Part shown: one piece after another, positions 36,902-43,719 of the stretch
How the letters are laid out: the number at the start of each line of letters is the position of its first letter
Numbering within the stretch: position 1 is the stretch's first letter
Origin: Bombilactobacillus apium
GTDB lineage: Bacteria; Bacillota; Bacilli; Lactobacillales; Lactobacillaceae
NCBI RefSeq assembly: GCF_013385145.1
Contig: NZ_JABZEC010000001.1
Coordinates: forward strand, 1-64,000
Reading direction: 5' to 3'
DNA length: 64,000 nucleotides
Notes under the pieces: generated by a model
What the model was told of the DNA's origin: nothing
What the model saw: only the letters and a program-made list of their open reading frames with translations
Databases searched by the model: none
Made by a program: the position numbers and the translations under genes

Positions 36902-37951
36902 CTATTCATAATTGAGGGCAAAGTCACTAGCTTGGAAGTAATGGAGTTTTCGCTGCCAAAGGTAATTGCTGACTAGACTCAGAGTGATCGGCAAAATTAA
37001 GAAGTTTAAGACGATGATTCCGATGTTGAGCCAAGTATTATTATGAAAGCCTTCGAGAGCGACTAAAGGACCAATGAGACCAGAAAAACCAAAGCCCGCA
37101 CTTAAAGGGGTTCCCGTTATTTGGAAGAAGGAGCCAATTCCGCCAGCAATTCCGGCATTTAGCAAGATGGGAAGAAAGAGGCGTGGGCGTTTAATAAGGT
37201 TAGCCATTTGAATTTTGGGAGATCCTAGAAAATGGGCCAAGGAAGTGCCCACAGAGTTAGCTTTCCAACCATAAATAGCAAGAGCAAAGCTGGCCGCCAC
37301 AATTCCCAGATTGGCAGCTCCAGCGGCTAAGCCATTGATTCCAATAGCGGTCGCAATTCCGACCGAAGAAATAGGCGAAACAATTAAGAAGGCAAAGGCA
37401 ATTGCCATGAGAACGCTCATTAATACTGGTTGTAAGGTATTGAACTGATTGATAATTATTCCGATTCCTTGAGCAATTTGGCTAACCGGTTGTAGGGTTA
37501 AACTCCCAGTTCCTCCAGCAACAACTAAAACAATTAGAGGAACTAACAAAATTGTGTAAGCTTGCAGGCGGGAACCAATCAATTCTAAGAGCAGATAGCC
37601 AAGGAAGATAGTCAAGGCAAGATTAATGACGTCCCCTGAACCTTGAGCTTGAAAACCCGTCTTAGTAAAGTGGAAATTACCAGCTCCGGCTACAGCAGCC
37701 AGGATCAAAGCGGCGGTGTGAATTGGCGAAAGCTTACCGACCATTCCGACACAAGCAGCACTGGTCATCGGTAAAAGGAGAGCTGCCAAGCTGGTTAAAG
37801 TGGTAATAAAAGCTAATTGGGGGAAACTAGGTAAAAGGAATTTAATTAGCTGGTTTACCAAGGCTCCAGGAATTAGGGCCACAATAACTCCCATGGAGAT
37901 TCCGTTTAAAGTATTCATGACAATCGGACCGAGAAAAGATTTGATCTTCAT
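36902..37951 (-). CDS. PTS_EIIC_2/PfoR-type membrane protein, substrate unknown
   Basis: A 349-residue protein with about nine or ten membrane helices. The start KSFLGPIVMNTLNGISMGVIVALIPGAL and the segment GWKANSVGTSLAHFLGSPKIQMANLIK place it in the PTS EIIC-like family that includes the putative toxin regulator PfoR. No IIA or IIB domain is attached and none is encoded nearby, so it is unlikely to be a working sugar PTS. It is preceded by a leader peptide rich in aromatic codons and an attenuator, which suggests a link to aromatic amino acids. GAGGTGA precedes the ATG. pepX follows 65 bp later. Confidence 0.75.
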   Translation of the reverse strand: MKIKSFLGPIVMNTLNGISMGVIVALIPGALVNQLIKFLLPSFPQLAFITTLTSLAALLLPMTSAACVGMVGKLSPIHTAALILAAVAGAGNFHFTKTGFQAQGSGDVINLALTIFLGYLLLELIGSRLQAYTILLVPLIVLVVAGGTGSLTLQPVSQIAQGIGIIINQFNTLQPVLMSVLMAIAFAFLIVSPISSVGIATAIGINGLAAGAANLGIVAASFALAIYGWKANSVGTSLAHFLGSPKIQMANLIKRPRLFLPILLNAGIAGGIGSFFQITGTPLSAGFGFSGLIGPLVALEGFHNNTWLNIGIIVLNFLILPITLSLVSNYLWQRKLHYFQASDFALNYE

Positions 37952-37964
37952 ATTCTCACCTCAA

Positions 37965-38007
37965 AAAATAAAATAAAAAGTCCTCACAGCATGAAGCCTG
38001 TGAGGAC
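37965..38007 (-). terminator. Attenuator terminator upstream of the PfoR-like gene
   Basis: On the minus strand GTCCTCACAG (38007-37998) pairs with CTGTGAGGAC (37989-37980). This is a perfect 10-bp stem followed by a long T-rich tract (37980-37965). It lies 14 bp before the coding region, so it decides whether the gene is transcribed. Confidence 0.93.
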
Positions 38008-38116
38008 CAATAAATTTGCTGGAAAAGTCTCACAGGTTAAGTTTTACTTGATCTGTGAGAACTTTGCAGACAACGAAAGCACTTCTGACTCCCAGATCAT
38101 TCCGGAAACCAAAAGT
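37980..38116 (-). promoter_or_regulatory. Six-arm attenuation leader with competing hairpins
   Basis: Arms in transcript order: A 38116-38104, B 38093-38081, arm 1 38059-38053, arm 2 38036-38029, arm 3 38004-37997, arm 4 37989-37980. State 1 is A:B (13 bp with G-U pairs), 1:2 (CTCACAG/CTGTGAG) and 3:4 (terminator). State 2 is B:1 (38098-38089 with 38059-38050, nine of ten pairs) and 2:3 (CCTGTGAG/CTCACAGG), which breaks the terminator. Arm A lies on the Tyr-Phe-Trp-Phe codons of the leader ORF, so a ribosome stalled there would force state 2. The pairings are read by eye. Confidence 0.75.
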
Positions 38117-38159
38117 AATATCGAGAGCTATTTAAATGGCGTTGGGTTAGACGATTCAT
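38097..38159 (-). CDS. Aromatic-rich leader peptide (20 codons)
   Basis: This ORF is too short for routine gene callers. It has an ATG with AAGGAG (38172-38167) 7 bases upstream. It encodes 20 residues ending RYYFWFPE and a TGA stop. Five aromatic codons in a row (Tyr-Tyr-Phe-Trp-Phe) are followed by Pro and Glu. They fall on arm A of the attenuator hairpin set and upstream of the terminator, as in the classical trp and phe leaders. The peptide itself probably has no function; its translation senses charged tRNA. Expression is inferred from the promoter and ribosome site. Confidence 0.8.
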   Translation of the reverse strand: MNRLTQRHLNSSRYYFWFPE

Positions 38160-38188
38160 AAAAAGGCTCCTTGTTAAGATTAAATTGA

Positions 38189-38217
38189 ATTTTACCGAAT
38201 GAAGATTAATAATTCAA
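38189..38217 (-). promoter_or_regulatory. Promoter of the leader peptide and PfoR-like gene
   Basis: On the minus strand TTGAAT (38217-38212), a 17-base spacer and TAAAAT (38194-38189) lie 30 bp before the leader ATG. This gives a 5' end just ahead of the ribosome site. Confidence 0.7.
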
Positions 38218-38249
38218 GTGATAATCTGAGAAAATTCCCCAAATTTAAC

Positions 38250-38278
38250 TTTACCTTATTTTGGAGTGGGATTATAAT
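38250..38278 (+). promoter_or_regulatory. Promoter of the crcB operon
   Basis: TTTACC (38250-38255), a 17-base spacer and TATAAT (38273-38278) lie 20 bp before the fluoride riboswitch. Confidence 0.75.
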
Positions 38279-38297
38279 GATTTTGTAATTTAAGAAT

Positions 38298-38388
38298 GGT
38301 GATGACGTTCGCCTAAAATATTAGTAGTTACTGACTATTAATTGATGACGTCTACTGACTAGAATTTTAGGAGTCAGTAGGCGTTTTT
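38298..38388 (+). promoter_or_regulatory. Fluoride riboswitch (crcB motif) with terminator
   Basis: GGTGATGACGTTCGCC (38298-38313) is the conserved 5' part of the crcB-motif aptamer, and TTGATGACGTCTACT (38342-38356) is the conserved 3' part. The 3' part overlaps the 5' arm of a terminator, ACGTCTACTGACT (38348-38360) against AGTCAGTAGGCGT (38372-38384), followed by T residues. Fluoride binding should hold the aptamer and prevent termination. It stands directly before two crcB genes, as expected. Confidence 0.93.
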
Positions 38389-38424
38389 TAATGGTTAAAA
38401 TAATAACGAAAGTGAGTGGAGTTA

Positions 38425-38781
38425 ATGGATTTTTGGTTGGTTAGTTTGGGGAGTGGAATAGGCTCTCTGTTACGTTATGGAGTAACTTTTTTAGCTCAAA
38501 AATTATGGTCGCAAAATAGTTTTGTGGGAACCTTAATTATTAATTGGAGCGGGAGTTTTCTCCTGGCCTATTTCTGGGCGTGCCGACTCACCGGGATGGA
38601 GACTAGTTTTTGGGGAAGTGGGGTGCTTGGTGGCTGGACCACTTTTTCCACATTAAATAAGGACTTGCTTACCCTAGGAGGACAAAAACGCTGGTGGGTG
38701 GCTTGCTTGTACGGAGGCTTAAGTTATGTAGGAGGGATTTTAATAGCGATGAGCGGCTATTATTTAGGTCAAAGGAGTTGA
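38425..38781 (+). CDS. crcB1: Fluoride channel subunit CrcB/Fluc 1
   Basis: A 118-residue membrane protein with four helices that lets fluoride leave the cell. GSGIGSLLRYGVTFLAQ, GTLIINWSGSFLLAYF and GGWTTFSTLNKDLL are the family signatures. Here Trp follows the conserved Asn where many homologues have Val or Leu. The ATG at 38425 is chosen over a GTG at 38416 that overlaps the ribosome site. It is paired with a second, different crcB 5 bp downstream, so the channel is probably a heterodimer. Confidence 0.93.
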   Translation: MDFWLVSLGSGIGSLLRYGVTFLAQKLWSQNSFVGTLIINWSGSFLLAYFWACRLTGMETSFWGSGVLGGWTTFSTLNKDLLTLGGQKRWWVACLYGGLSYVGGILIAMSGYYLGQRS

Positions 38782-38786
38782 GGTAA

Positions 38787-39167
38787 ATGACTGGAATCTT
38801 AGTTTTTATCGGGGGAATGCTTGGTGGTGCCTTACGATATAGTCTCCTGCAATTAATTTCGACGCCAGTTACTAATTGGTTAGGGTTATTATTAATAAAC
38901 TTATTAGGCAGTGGTTTATTAACTTTTTGGAATCGTTATGGGCTTGAACAATTGAAACTACGGCCAGCTCTATTAACAGCTGGTGGGATGGGAGTGTTAG
39001 GAGGATTTACCTCGTATTCAGCTTTTAGCTTGGATTTCTTAAAATTGCTTTTGCATCAGCAATGGATACTTGCTGGATTCTATGTTATTTTAACAATAGC
39101 TGGCAGTTTATTAGCGGCTTTTCTGGGTAATTTTTTAGCCCAACGTTTAATTGAATTTCATCGTTAA
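38787..39167 (+). CDS. crcB2: Fluoride channel subunit CrcB/Fluc 2
   Basis: A 126-residue partner subunit with four helices. GGMLGGALRYSLLQL, LGLLLINLLGSGLLTFW and GGMGVLGGFTSYSAFSLDFL carry the conserved Arg, Asn and Phe/Thr-Ser positions of the Fluc pore and central sodium site. The ribosome site AAAGGAG lies just before the stop of crcB1, and GAGG just ahead of its own ATG. Regulation is by the upstream fluoride riboswitch. Confidence 0.93.
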   Translation: MTGILVFIGGMLGGALRYSLLQLISTPVTNWLGLLLINLLGSGLLTFWNRYGLEQLKLRPALLTAGGMGVLGGFTSYSAFSLDFLKLLLHQQWILAGFYVILTIAGSLLAAFLGNFLAQRLIEFHR

Positions 39168-39219
39168 AGCTCGGAAGAAGCCGCTAGAGGTTTAAAATTC
39201 AATAAAGGAAGGTTAATTT

Positions 39220-39420
39220 ATGCATATTAGGATTCGACGTTCAGGTTCTAATTGTTATTTGGCAGGAGTTCTGGGCGGTTTAGCAGAACATTTTGACTGG
39301 AACGCTGGTGTTTTAAGAGCACTTTTCATCTTTCTCAGTATTCCTTTTTTCTATACCATGCCAATTATTTATTTGTTTCTTTGGTTATTAATGGAAAAAC
39401 CGGACTATCATGTCCATTAA
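39220..39420 (+). CDS. PspC-domain small membrane protein
   Basis: A 66-residue protein with a PspC fold: RRSGSNCYLAGVLGGLAEHFDWNAGVLRALFIFLSI followed by a membrane helix. In Gram-positive bacteria such proteins act in envelope-stress sensing, or their role is unknown. AAAGGAAGG precedes the ATG. It lies 52 bp after crcB2 with no terminator between, and the first terminator comes after it. It may therefore be read from the fluoride riboswitch. Confidence 0.85.
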   Translation: MHIRIRRSGSNCYLAGVLGGLAEHFDWNAGVLRALFIFLSIPFFYTMPIIYLFLWLLMEKPDYHVH

Positions 39421-39430
39421 TATTAAAAAA

Positions 39431-39464
39431 GAGGCGATCTTAAATTTAAGATCGCCTCCTTTTA
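39431..39464. terminator. Terminator after pspC and tRNA-Gln
   Basis: GAGGCGATCTTAAA and TTTAAGATCGCCTC form a perfect 14-bp palindrome (39431-39458). T runs on both strands end pspC from one side and the tRNA transcript from the other. Confidence 0.93.
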
Positions 39465-39470
39465 TTCTGA

Positions 39471-39543
39471 TTGGGTATGTAGGGCTCGAACCTACAAATT
39501 ACGGATTCAGAGTCCGTTGCCTTACCGGTTTGGCGAATACCCA
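39471..39543 (-). tRNA. tRNA-Gln (anticodon CTG)
   Basis: A complete 73-base cloverleaf on the minus strand. Acceptor TGGGTAT pairs with ATACCCA, the anticodon loop is CTCTGAA (39512-39506) with anticodon CTG, and the T-arm is GTAGGTTCGAGCCCTAC. The discriminator is A and CCA is not encoded. It reads CAG codons. Confidence 0.92.
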
Positions 39544-39559
39544 ATTAACTAACATAAAG

Positions 39560-39588
39560 ATAATAGCGAAAAAAAAACTAACTGTCAA
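39560..39588 (-). promoter_or_regulatory. tRNA-Gln promoter
   Basis: On the minus strand TTGACA (39588-39583), a 17-base spacer and TATTAT (39565-39560) lie 16 bp before the tRNA. The boxes are the same as for tRNA-Glu at 41249-41277. Confidence 0.8.
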
Positions 39589-39644
39589 GGCTTAGCAGAA
39601 AATTATTCATCAAAAGCCCGGATTAACTTTCAATTTTATGTAAA

Positions 39645-39711
39645 CTAAAAAACATCCATAGTGGTCAAAATTCATTAAAGCTAGGATTTTGATTTAATTT
39701 TATGGATGTTT
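39645..39711 (-). terminator. glyA terminator
   Basis: AAACATCCATA (39650-39660) pairs with TATGGATGTTT (39701-39711). An inner CAAAAT...ATTTTG pair adds to it, and the minus strand continues into T residues. The loop is long but the outer stem is perfect. Confidence 0.75.
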
Positions 39712-39716
39712 TTAGA

Positions 39717-40949
39717 TTAACGTTGAATTGGATGATCAGCGGTTAAATTGAGAACTTGTTGGCTCAATTTTGTTAAAGTTTCTGATTGATCGGGAGCTTG
39801 AAAGGCAGCTAAAACAATTCGTGCGGTTTCTTGCGCTGCTGGAACTTGGAAACCACGACTAGTAATAGCGGGAGTACCTAAACGCAACCCCGAAGTTTTA
39901 GAAGGTGGTAATTGGTCATTAGGAATTGCTTCTTTGTTAGTTGTAATATGAATTGAATCTAGTAGATTCTGAGCTTGAAGGCCATTTAAACCAGTCGCAC
40001 TCAAATCAAGAGTTAATAGATGATTATCGGTCCCACCAGTTAAAACGTGGACTTGATCAGATTCTTCAAAGACTTGCGCCATCGCTTGCGCATTTTTGAC
40101 GACTTGTTGCATATATTCCTTAAACTCTGGTTGGAGAGCTTCTTGGAAAGAAACAGCTTTCGCTGCAATAATGTGTTCTAAAGGACCACCTTGAGTACCC
40201 GGGAAAACCGCACTGTTAATTCGTCGCGCGTTTTCGGCTTGCGAAAGAATTAAACCGCCTCGAGGTCCCCGAAGAGTTTTATGGGTGGTTGAAGTTACGA
40301 CGTCGGCAATGCCTACGGGACTAGGATGGAGACCCGTAGCAACTAAGCCAGCGATGTGGGCCATATCGACCATCAATTTAGCTCCGACAGAATCAGCAAT
40401 CTCACGGAATTTTTGAAAATTGATTACTCGGCTATAGGCAGAGGCCCCAGCCACAATCATTTTCGGCTGGAATTCTTCAGTGATTTGTTGGACAGCATCG
40501 TAATCAATCCAGCCTTGGTCATCTACTCCGTAGGAAGCAAAGTGATATAGCTTTCCTGAAAAATTAACTTTGGAGCCGTGGGTTAAATGCCCTCCGGCAT
40601 CCAAATCCATCCCTAAAACGCGATCTCCGGGCTTTAGAAAGGCGCGATAGGCAGCCTCATTGGCTTGAGAACCAGAGTGGGGTTGAACGTTAGCGTATTC
40701 TGCCTGAAATAGTTCTTTGGCTCGATCAATGGCTAGTTGTTCAACTTCATCAATGTATTCTGTTCCTCCGTAGTAGCGGCGACCAGGATATCCTTCAGCA
40801 TACTTGTTAGTTAAAACGGAACCTTGGGCTGCTTGAACGCCAGTAGAGACGATATTCTCCGAAGCGATTAATTCGATATTCTCATCTTGACGTTGTTTTT
40901 CCCGGGCAATTGCTCCCCACAACTGAGGGTCTTGTTCTTGGTAGTCCAT
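39717..40949 (-). CDS. glyA: Serine hydroxymethyltransferase
   Basis: A PLP enzyme that converts serine and tetrahydrofolate to glycine and methylene-tetrahydrofolate, feeding one-carbon metabolism. From the ATG at 40949 it has 410 residues. [24 protein letters not shown] and the PLP Lys224 in [15 protein letters not shown] are all conserved. GAGGTG lies 6 bases before this ATG; a reading three codons longer has no site. It is monocistronic between two tRNA genes. Confidence 0.96.
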   Translation of the reverse strand: MDYQEQDPQLWGAIAREKQRQDENIELIASENIVSTGVQAAQGSVLTNKYAEGYPGRRYYGGTEYIDEVEQLAIDRAKELFQAEYANVQPHSGSQANEAAYRAFLKPGDRVLGMDLDAGGHLTHGSKVNFSGKLYHFASYGVDDQGWIDYDAVQQITEEFQPKMIVAGASAYSRVINFQKFREIADSVGAKLMVDMAHIAGLVATGLHPSPVGIADVVTSTTHKTLRGPRGGLILSQAENARRINSAVFPGTQGGPLEHIIAAKAVSFQEALQPEFKEYMQQVVKNAQAMAQVFEESDQVHVLTGGTDNHLLTLDLSATGLNGLQAQNLLDSIHITTNKEAIPNDQLPPSKTSGLRLGTPAITSRGFQVPAAQETARIVLAAFQAPDQSETLTKLSQQVLNLTADHPIQR

Positions 40950-41029
40950 TAATAACACCTCACTTAAATTTAAATTAATTATAATATAGTCGGGCTACTA
41001 AAAGAATAAGGTATTTTAAAAATTACGTA

Positions 41030-41063
41030 AAAAAATAAAGCGACCCCTAATTATGGCCACTTT
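41030..41063 (-). terminator. Terminator of the tRNA-Glu transcript
   Basis: On the minus strand AAAGTGGCC (41063-41055) pairs with GGTCGCTTT (41045-41037), with two G-U pairs. The stem is followed by ATTTTTTT. It lies about 100 bases after the tRNA 3' end. Confidence 0.65.
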
Positions 41064-41162
41064 ACTCTTAACAGCTGTTGAAAATCCCGCTAAAATACTG
41101 CTGTTGACTACACATATACTACTCAAATCAACTTTAAAAGACTGATTCCTTAACTAAAATTA

Positions 41163-41234
41163 TCGCCCGTACGGGAATCGAACCCGTAACTCCACCTTGA
41201 GAGGGTGGCGTCTTAACCGTTTGACCAACGGGCA
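41163..41234 (-). tRNA. tRNA-Glu (anticodon CTC)
   Basis: A 72-base cloverleaf on the minus strand. Acceptor TGCCCGT pairs with ACGGGCG, the anticodon stem is CCACC/GGTGG with loop CTCTCAA (anticodon CTC), and the T-arm is ACGGGTTCGATTCCCGT. CCA is not encoded. It reads GAG codons. Confidence 0.92.
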
Positions 41235-41248
41235 ATACAACAACAGAT

Positions 41249-41277
41249 ATAATACTGGAAGAATTACTGGCTGTCAA
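41249..41277 (-). promoter_or_regulatory. tRNA-Glu promoter
   Basis: On the minus strand TTGACA (41277-41272), a 17-base spacer and TATTAT (41254-41249) lie 14 bp before the tRNA. Confidence 0.8.
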
Positions 41278-41292
41278 GACTATTCTTGAAAG

Positions 41293-41958
41293 TCAGTGAC
41301 CCAAGAATTGAAGTAAAATCGGAAAAAGATTATTAATGAAGTGCAGAGCGATATTAGTTTTAATATTGCGACTTTTGACATAAATTAAGCCCAGAATCAA
41401 TCCGAGGAGAAATTTAGATAGGAAGTAAAAGGGATCACTGGAAATATGCAGAAGTCCGAATAATAAAGCACTAATTAAAGCTCCCCAGTAAAGATGGTTC
41501 TTAAAAAACCAATTGATAAAATAACTTCGAAATAGTAATTCTTCAGTAATTGGGGCGCCAAAAACGGCATAAAGAGCAAAGAAGATTGGGAACGCGGTCA
41601 TAATTTGATTTAGACCGCTGACATTTTGGTTGGTAGCCTGCATCAGGGGTAAGAGCAAAATTGTTAGGAGACAGTTAGCAGCCACCCCCAAAGCTAATAA
41701 CCCCCAACTCCGGCTATTAAAGCGGAGCGTGGGAAAAGTTTGGGTACGCTGATGAATCCAAAACATAATGGCAACAATCACAATTGTTAATAAAATAACT
41801 CCTGTTTGTAGCCAAGAATGAGCTAAACCAGTGTGGGGAACATGAGAGTTTGCGGCTTTTAGGAGAAAAGAAGCTGGCAATTGTTGAAGAATATATAAAA
41901 AAATAAAGGCTAAGATATGACTAATTATGGTAAGATAATTTCTAATTTTTAAATTCAT
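41293..41958 (-). CDS. CPBP (Abi/CAAX) family intramembrane protease
   Basis: A 221-residue membrane protein with six or more helices. The family motifs are present in order: EELLFRS (EExxxR), LLFGLLH (FxxxH) and HFINN (HxxxN/B). Family members include CAAX prenyl proteases and LAB proteins tied to bacteriocin self-immunity. No bacteriocin gene is near, so the role is open. AGGTG precedes the ATG. It is divergent from the ABC exporter with only 36 bp between the start codons. Confidence 0.87.
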   Translation of the reverse strand: MNLKIRNYLTIISHILAFIFLYILQQLPASFLLKAANSHVPHTGLAHSWLQTGVILLTIVIVAIMFWIHQRTQTFPTLRFNSRSWGLLALGVAANCLLTILLLPLMQATNQNVSGLNQIMTAFPIFFALYAVFGAPITEELLFRSYFINWFFKNHLYWGALISALLFGLLHISSDPFYFLSKFLLGLILGLIYVKSRNIKTNIALHFINNLFPILLQFLGH

Positions 41959-41994
41959 TTATAAACACCTAATTTGAGAAATGGAAGTGAACTT

Positions 41995-43719
41995 ATGTTT
42001 CAACTGATGAAAGGTCGGGTTTCCTTTTGGAAGGTAGCAGGAACGGTTATTTTCATGATCCTGCAAGTTTTAACAACCCTTTATTTGCCAAATTTGACCG
42101 CAGATATTGTCAACAACGGGATTACCAAAGGCGATACACATTATATCATAATTGCCAGTGGGAAAATGCTGTTGACCTCGATCCTTGTGGTGCTTGCTTC
42201 TTTCAGTAATGTTTTTTTAGCGGCCCAAGTTTCCCAAAAATTGGGCCAGAAATTACGGACGGATATTTATCAAAAAGTTCTTTATATGTCTAATGATGAA
42301 TTCGATCAGGTGGGTACCTCGTCTCTAATCACCCGAACAACTAATGACGTCTTACAAGTGCAAAATGTGGTTATGATGTTGTTGAGAATGATGATTATGG
42401 CCCCCATTATGATGATAGGTGCTAGTTTAATGGCCTACCAAAAAAATGCCCAACTGACGCAAGTTTTCCTAATTGTAATTCCTATTTTAGCGATAGTTTT
42501 AGGAATTATTATGTATTGGGCGGTACCTTTATTTAAAGCGATGCAACAAAAAACGGATCGTTTAAATTTGATTTTTCGGGAAGGCTTAACTGGGGTGCGG
42601 GTAATTCGCGCTTTTCGGCAAGATCAATATGAGCAAAAACGTTTTGGCCAAGCAAATCAAGATTATACCCACAATGCGGAGAAGGTTTATTCGATTGTTG
42701 CGGCAATGCCCCCAATAATGACTTTAATTATGGGCGGAACTAATATTGGGATTACTTGGTTAGGAGCTCACTATATCGCGCAACAAAGTTTACAGGTGGG
42801 AAACTTAATCGCCTTTATGACCTACGCCATGCAAATTTTGATGAGCTGCACGATGTTAGCCGTAGTTTTTGTAGTTGTTCCACGAGCCCAAGCTTCCGCG
42901 GCCCGGATTCGGGGAGTCTTGGATTTACAAAGTCAATTGCAAGAACCGAAAACTAGTTCCCCTAATCCTAGTTCAAGAGCGAGTTTGGAATTTCGAAAAG
43001 TTGGCTTCCGCTATCAACAAGCAGAAAAGTCAGTCTTAACCGGAGTCAATTTTCAAGCTCAAGCCGGACAAACCGTGGGAATTATTGGCGGAACTGGCTC
43101 AGGCAAGACCACCTTAGTCAGTCTAATTTCGCGAATGTACGATGTTACTACTGGGGCGGTCTTGGTAAATGGTTCAGACGTTCGCCAACAGACCCTAACC
43201 GAAATTAACACCCAAGTGGCGGTTGCCTTTCAAAAAGCAATTTTATTTAAAGGTAGCTTACGAGAAAATCTTCAATATGGAAATTCCGAAGCTACAGATG
43301 AACAACTTTGGCACGCTTTAGCGATTGCCCAAGCCCAAGATTTTGTCCAAGCGGCTCAAGGGTTAGAGACTTGGGTTGAACAAGACGGAAGTAATTTTTC
43401 TGGGGGTCAGCGACAAAGATTGACAATTGCTCGAGCCTTGGTGAAAGAAGCGGCTATTTATGTTTTTGATGATTCCTTCTCGGCCCTGGATTTTCAAACT
43501 GATGCCCGTTTGCGGCAGGCTTTACGCCAAGATCCCCGAATGAAAACTAAAATTATAGTCATCGTTGGCCAAAGAATTTCGACGATTGCTGATGCGGATA
43601 CTATTTTAGTTTTAGATCAAGGACAGATGGTGGGCTGTGGCACCCATGCCGAATTGAAGGCCAAGAATGCTACTTATCAAGAAATTATGCAATCGCAAAT
43701 TAAAGGGGGCGTCAATTAA
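41995..43719 (+). CDS. Heterodimeric ABC exporter subunit, degenerate ATP site
   Basis: A 574-residue half-transporter with six membrane helices (1-310) and an ATPase domain. Walker A GGTGSGKTT and signature FSGGQRQRL are intact. The Walker B end is VFDDSFSALD, with Asp in place of the catalytic Glu, and the switch histidine is replaced by Gln (VGQRIST). This is the inactive-site partner of a BmrCD/EfrAB-type multidrug exporter. The ATG at 41995 has GGAAG upstream; the frame extends 7 codons further without a site. The stop shares one base with the next start (TAATG). Confidence 0.92.
   Translation: MFQLMKGRVSFWKVAGTVIFMILQVLTTLYLPNLTADIVNNGITKGDTHYIIIASGKMLLTSILVVLASFSNVFLAAQVSQKLGQKLRTDIYQKVLYMSNDEFDQVGTSSLITRTTNDVLQVQNVVMMLLRMMIMAPIMMIGASLMAYQKNAQLTQVFLIVIPILAIVLGIIMYWAVPLFKAMQQKTDRLNLIFREGLTGVRVIRAFRQDQYEQKRFGQANQDYTHNAEKVYSIVAAMPPIMTLIMGGTNIGITWLGAHYIAQQSLQVGNLIAFMTYAMQILMSCTMLAVVFVVVPRAQASAARIRGVLDLQSQLQEPKTSSPNPSSRASLEFRKVGFRYQQAEKSVLTGVNFQAQAGQTVGIIGGTGSGKTTLVSLISRMYDVTTGAVLVNGSDVRQQTLTEINTQVAVAFQKAILFKGSLRENLQYGNSEATDEQLWHALAIAQAQDFVQAAQGLETWVEQDGSNFSGGQRQRLTIARALVKEAAIYVFDDSFSALDFQTDARLRQALRQDPRMKTKIIVIVGQRISTIADADTILVLDQGQMVGCGTHAELKAKNATYQEIMQSQIKGGVN

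Noticed and set aside
37980-38160. T-box riboswitch upstream of the PfoR-like gene
   Set aside because: The leader lacks the conserved T-box UGGnACCGCG-type antiterminator sequence. The short ORF and the four-arm repeat explain the region better.
42533-42956. Short ORFs inside the first ABC exporter gene
   Set aside because: They are shadows of the transporter frame with no start signals.
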